The translations under genes and the position numbers were made by a program. 64,000 bases of DNA from Mastigias papua. Taxonomy: Eukaryota; Cnidaria; Scyphozoa; Rhizostomeae; Mastigiidae. The notes below the pieces were generated by a model. The model saw nothing but the letters and a program-made list of their open reading frames with translations. It was not told the origin of the DNA and did not search any database. Location of the stretch: NCBI GenBank assembly GCA_964019165.1, contig OZ025287.1, positions 4,780,844 through 4,844,843 on the forward strand. Direction: 5' to 3'. This document shows positions 48,063 through 64,000 of this stretch, piece after piece (position 1 is the stretch's first letter; every line of letters starts with the position of its first letter).

Positions 48063-49123
48063 CGCGAAAGTTTCTGCTCCTAAAGTATTGCAACCTTGTT
48101 AGAGAAGTGAGACTGCATGACCCTGTACTTTCATAAAATGTTTCCTATGAGTTTTCTCCAACTGGAAGAACTAACAAAGTTTGTTGCGCCATTGATATTG
48201 AAAGATGATGTATGGAGAGAAACAATTCCGCCCCAGGAACGCTTATGCGTGACTCTTAGGTATCTTGCTAGCAGCAATTCTCATGTTACTTTAGCAGCGT
48301 CTTTCGAAATCAGCCAAACATCTATTACCAGAATTATACCCGAAACGTGCGAGGCATTATGGCAAGTATTGCAAAAGAGGGTTTTCTGAAAATACCACAA
48401 AATCCAGAAGATTGGGATTCACAAGTATTAAGCATAAAAACTAAATGGGCCTACATACGTTCTTTGAAGAGACTCTCTCTCCTAGTACTTTTGGAGGGTG
48501 TAGCATCTCGGTTTGAAAAGAAATGGAATTTTACTATTTGTCTGGGCGCAATAGAAGGAAACATATAAATATTTTTGCTCCAACAAATTCTTGGTCCATG
48601 TTCTTCAATTATAAGAAAAATATAGCATAGTGCTACTTGCGACTGCAATGCTAACTACGGGTTTCTTATGGTGCACATTGGAGAAGCTGATAGGCATAGT
48701 GACGCTGGAGTATTTGCTAATAGCAAGTTAGGCCATGCCATAATGAATCATCATCTACCCTGTCGGAAACCTCGTAATCTGTTTGGATCAGGGGAAAAAT
48801 TCCCATATGTTCTTGTTGCTGATGACACGTTCCCATTAAGAATGAATATTGTCAAGCCATACTCTCAGTGCCAAATGGACATAAAGAGGTTCATCGCAAT
48901 TTACAGAATCGGTAGGGCGGGGAGAAGTATTGAACATTCCTTTGGCATTTGGCGAGCAATATTGTGTATATTTCATCAGCTAATAAATGCCAAAGTTGAA
49001 CATGTTGAATCTCACACAAAGGAGGCTGTTGTCCTGCAAAATTACTGGTTTTTGATCATAAATTTTGGCCTAAATATTTTGAAATTAACTGAAGTATATT
49101 TCAATCCAAGCCTCCAACTATAA
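48063..49123 (+). pseudogene. Broken PIF/Harbinger transposase
   Basis: Reads LVREVRLHDP, FPMSFLQLEELTKFVAPLI, WRETIPPQERLCVTLRYLAS, FEISQTSITRIIPETCEALW, then after a frameshift at about 48387 LKIPQNPEDW and CLGAIEGN, a stop at 48566, and from 48668 VHIGEADRHSDAGVFANSKL, FPYVLVADDTFPL and RAGRSIEHSFGIWRAI. These are successive blocks of the DDE_Tnp_4 nuclease related to HARBI1. The first catalytic Asp (usual 'aiDGkH') appears as Glu in AIEGN, the second is the D in SDAG, and the final Glu is in IEHSFG. The changed first Asp plus stop and frameshifts mean it is inactive. A MADF-type partner frame converges from the right. Confidence 0.85.
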
Positions 49124-49139
49124 TTGGGCTTAATGTTCA

Positions 49140-49790
49140 AGAATTAAACTTAGTCCTCTTCATATTCTAAATCAAACAAGTTGATGAATTTTTAATTTAG
49201 CTGATTGGTTCTCCTTCTGGGAGAATCTTTTTAATGTGGCAACAAGACCTCTGCAAAACAGTCCGTCAGGATCATGTCTTTTCGTCAGCATTCCCTCTGT
49301 CTCTGGTGGATTGAATCAATCTCAAGAGGGTCTTCTCCCGCCAACTTTTTTCTTTTTGCAGCACTTAGTAACTTCTTTTGGATTCCAGCGTGTTGTTCGA
49401 TAGGGTCGGAGGATCTTCTAGGTCAACACTAAGGAGTAATGGCAAAGATGGAGATTGAGAGCAATTTTCCGTTAAAGATAACGGTGATGATGATGGTTAT
49501 CCAGATGCTGGTTGAAAAGCAGATGCCCCCTGCATTGTGACATTTGTACTAGTTCTTCTAACTGTTAGAAATGTTCGAAGGAAGGACAATTCATTATAAA
49601 ATTTGCACCTTGGTGGCCTACTACATCCGGGTCCAGATTTACTTGCTTCTCTTTCTGGAGCCAGTTTTTTGCACAAAATAGGGGTTAATTGAACTTTGTT
49701 TCCCAACTGTTGTAGGAAGAGAATGTTATTTATCTCTCTCACCAATATTGGCTTTTGTTGCTGTAGGCGTGTCGAAGTAAAGACGCTCAC
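49140..49790 (-). pseudogene. MADF-domain partner protein of the Harbinger element
   Basis: Minus-strand residues include CKFYNELSFLRTFLTVRRTS, matching the end of MADF/Myb-like domains ('W.yyd.LsFL.p....R.t.sN'). Further on, DPIEQHAGIQKKLLSAAKRK and, near 49240, FCRGLVATLKR resemble a basic linker and the start of a BESS-like segment. Harbinger transposons commonly encode such a DNA-binding partner next to the transposase and in either orientation. The N-terminal part of the domain and several in-frame stops show it is a relic. Confidence 0.6.
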
Positions 49791-49882
49791 TTGTATCTTT
49801 TTATCATCACGAAATAATCAACTGACTATTCAAATTTTACACCAATATTTTTATATGTATTTAAGTTTCTCTTACAAAAAAA

Positions 49883-50140
49883 CTACGTAGGATGTGTAAG
49901 GTGAAAACAGGAGGTATAAATTGAACAGAAACGCCCAAAAACCGAACCTTGAGGTACACCAGAAGTGGCTTTGTCGGTCCTCATGCTGAATGAACAATTC
50001 ACTTTCACTCTCTTCTCCCTATTGTTAATATAGCTATGGATAAACAGTAATTTAGATCTACTGAAACCGTATACATCCAATTTTGTAGTCAAGCGTTCAT
50101 GATTTATGCAATTGAGGGCTTTCGAGATGTCCATGAAAGG
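49883..50140 (-). pseudogene. CR1-type LINE RT fragment
   Basis: Minus strand: MDISKALNCINHERLTTKLD, YGFSRSKLLFIHSYINNREK and SGVPQGSVFG, i.e. RT blocks between the first catalytic Asp and the palm 'GVPQGS' motif. It stops abruptly beside the Harbinger relic. It closely resembles the LINE at 42-45.7 kb. Residual RT-linker sequence may continue to about 50300. Confidence 0.75.
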
Positions 50141-50300
50141 ACGTTGTCATTTCTGAGTGTTTCTTCGAGGACCCTTTGGAGTTAAACATTTGTGTCAGCC
50201 TTTCGTAAATTGTTAATGCAAAATCAAAAGTTACCCTTTGTCCAGTGCTCCTTCCCTCCCTTTTGTGTTTTTCGAGAAGACTATGGTACACAGCATGCAC

Positions 50301-51266
50301 TTCTTAACTTTGTGGTTCAAGCGAACCTGCAATAAATCATTCGACAGGGGAAGAACATGCGATTACCATACACCGGGGATGGCTTCTTTGAAGGAGCGCT
50401 GCTGGTCTTGTTGTTTGTTGTTAATTCCAATTCTTATATGATAGATAGGACTGGTCAAAGGCAATAAGTAACATGCGTAGAATAACGGTTTCTACTGAAG
50501 TATGTGACATGGCTACTCGGTTGGTTGGAAACATTCACAAAGCAATATAGATGTAATTTACATGACGATTGACTTGAGATTGTTGATTTTGTTAGTTGTC
50601 TTTTCAACTGTCACTTTCTGTGACGGAAACGAGGACGATGTTTTCTGCTTTTAACGTTGAAGGAATGCATGAATTGTTAGGTGTCTGCATACTTTGAAGG
50701 TATATGAAAGAACCTATATTATTCAAGGAAAGAAGTATATTCGGCCTGTAGGAACGTAATGTGACAGAGAGTTTCCGCATCCAGCTGACAAAATCATTTG
50801 AAAAACTGAGGTACGCGATTTGACAAGAGGGCATCTGCTGTTAGATAGAGAAAGCAGTTGATAGAATATTGGGAAATCACTGCGAGTGGATCATGTGGAG
50901 ATTTGCTTTTACGTCTCTGACGTAAAATCAAAGATAAAAAAATCCAGGAAAGATTACTGATTTCATAGGACCGCTATTTGCGACAATTGCTAACTAAGTT
51001 GGATGATTCATTTCATGCGGAAATAGATTGTTTCTTTCCTCCATACTAGGTCGTAGCAATCCTCTTAGGCTTTTTGTCCTTTGTTTATATCATAGAGGTT
51101 TCCTGCCGTAAAAGCCTCTTTGGGATGGAAAGACGTGTAATTCAATGCCTTGGTGTTTTCATTTGATTTCTTCGCTGTTGAGAAGAGGACTGAACAAAGA
51201 GACGAATGGAGTAATTTCGTGTCATTTGTTACCAACTTGCTTGGCTGCTACATTATTTAGGTTAGC
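50301..51266. other. Upstream region of MICAL; no gene recognised
   Basis: Presumably contains the MICAL promoter and 5' UTR. I see no clear TATA box. An in-frame TAG at 51258-51260 closes the MICAL frame upstream of its ATG. Confidence 0.35.

Positions 51267-64000
<12,734 letters not shown>

Overview
This is invertebrate animal genomic DNA. It is AT-rich and intron-bearing, and it is packed with transposable elements and dinucleotide microsatellites. The host genes are all animal families: a TIR-domain protein exon, an SLC9B sodium/proton antiporter, the lysosome-positioning subunit BORCS5, and the actin oxidase MICAL. The mix of Penelope-like, CR1, Jockey and Ty3 retroelements with Harbinger, Tc1 and pogo-like DNA elements fits a cnidarian or a similar marine invertebrate. 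That assignment is an inference and I cannot name the species. There are no bacterial features.

Layout. 0.3-0.6 kb: last exon of a TIR-domain gene (+). 1.5-14.3 kb: repeats only, namely Penelope-like element (PLE) ends, Tc1 transposase remnants, pogo-like MITEs, long TA tracts and LINE tails. 15.9-23.6 kb: a complete 7-exon SLC9B gene (-) predicting 560 aa, whose introns hold a pogo-like element, two PLE loci and an AAT-rich satellite. 24.9-29.5 kb: two broken LINEs. 31.2-31.8 kb: BORCS5 (+) in one exon. 33.3-34.7 kb: a foldback element with 270-bp arms. 34.9-39.5 kb: an intact Ty3/Gypsy element whose two LTRs are identical by eye, flanked by a 5-bp target duplication. 40.6-45.9 kb: a decayed CR1-type LINE (ORF1 with a winged-helix-like segment, coiled coil and SGNH esterase, then ORF2) into which a Harbinger-derived element has inserted. 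46.2-47.7 kb: a PLE GIY-YIG fragment followed by a 486-bp palindrome. 48.0-50.1 kb: a broken Harbinger transposase with its convergent MADF-type partner, then a LINE fragment. 51.3 kb to the right edge: the first eight exons of MICAL (+). Its 6.9-kb intron 5 contains an antisense LINE with a 2A peptide motif and a sense CR1-like LINE.

The most interesting signals are in the repeats. Two PLE families carry hammerhead-ribozyme-like folds next to their 3' ends. PLE ends occur as inverted pairs beside AT-rich microsatellites at three separate loci. A LINE ORF starts with a canonical 2A motif and ends with four zinc fingers. One Ty3 element looks recent and possibly active. The host genes are unrelated in function; I see no operon-like or cluster logic linking them.
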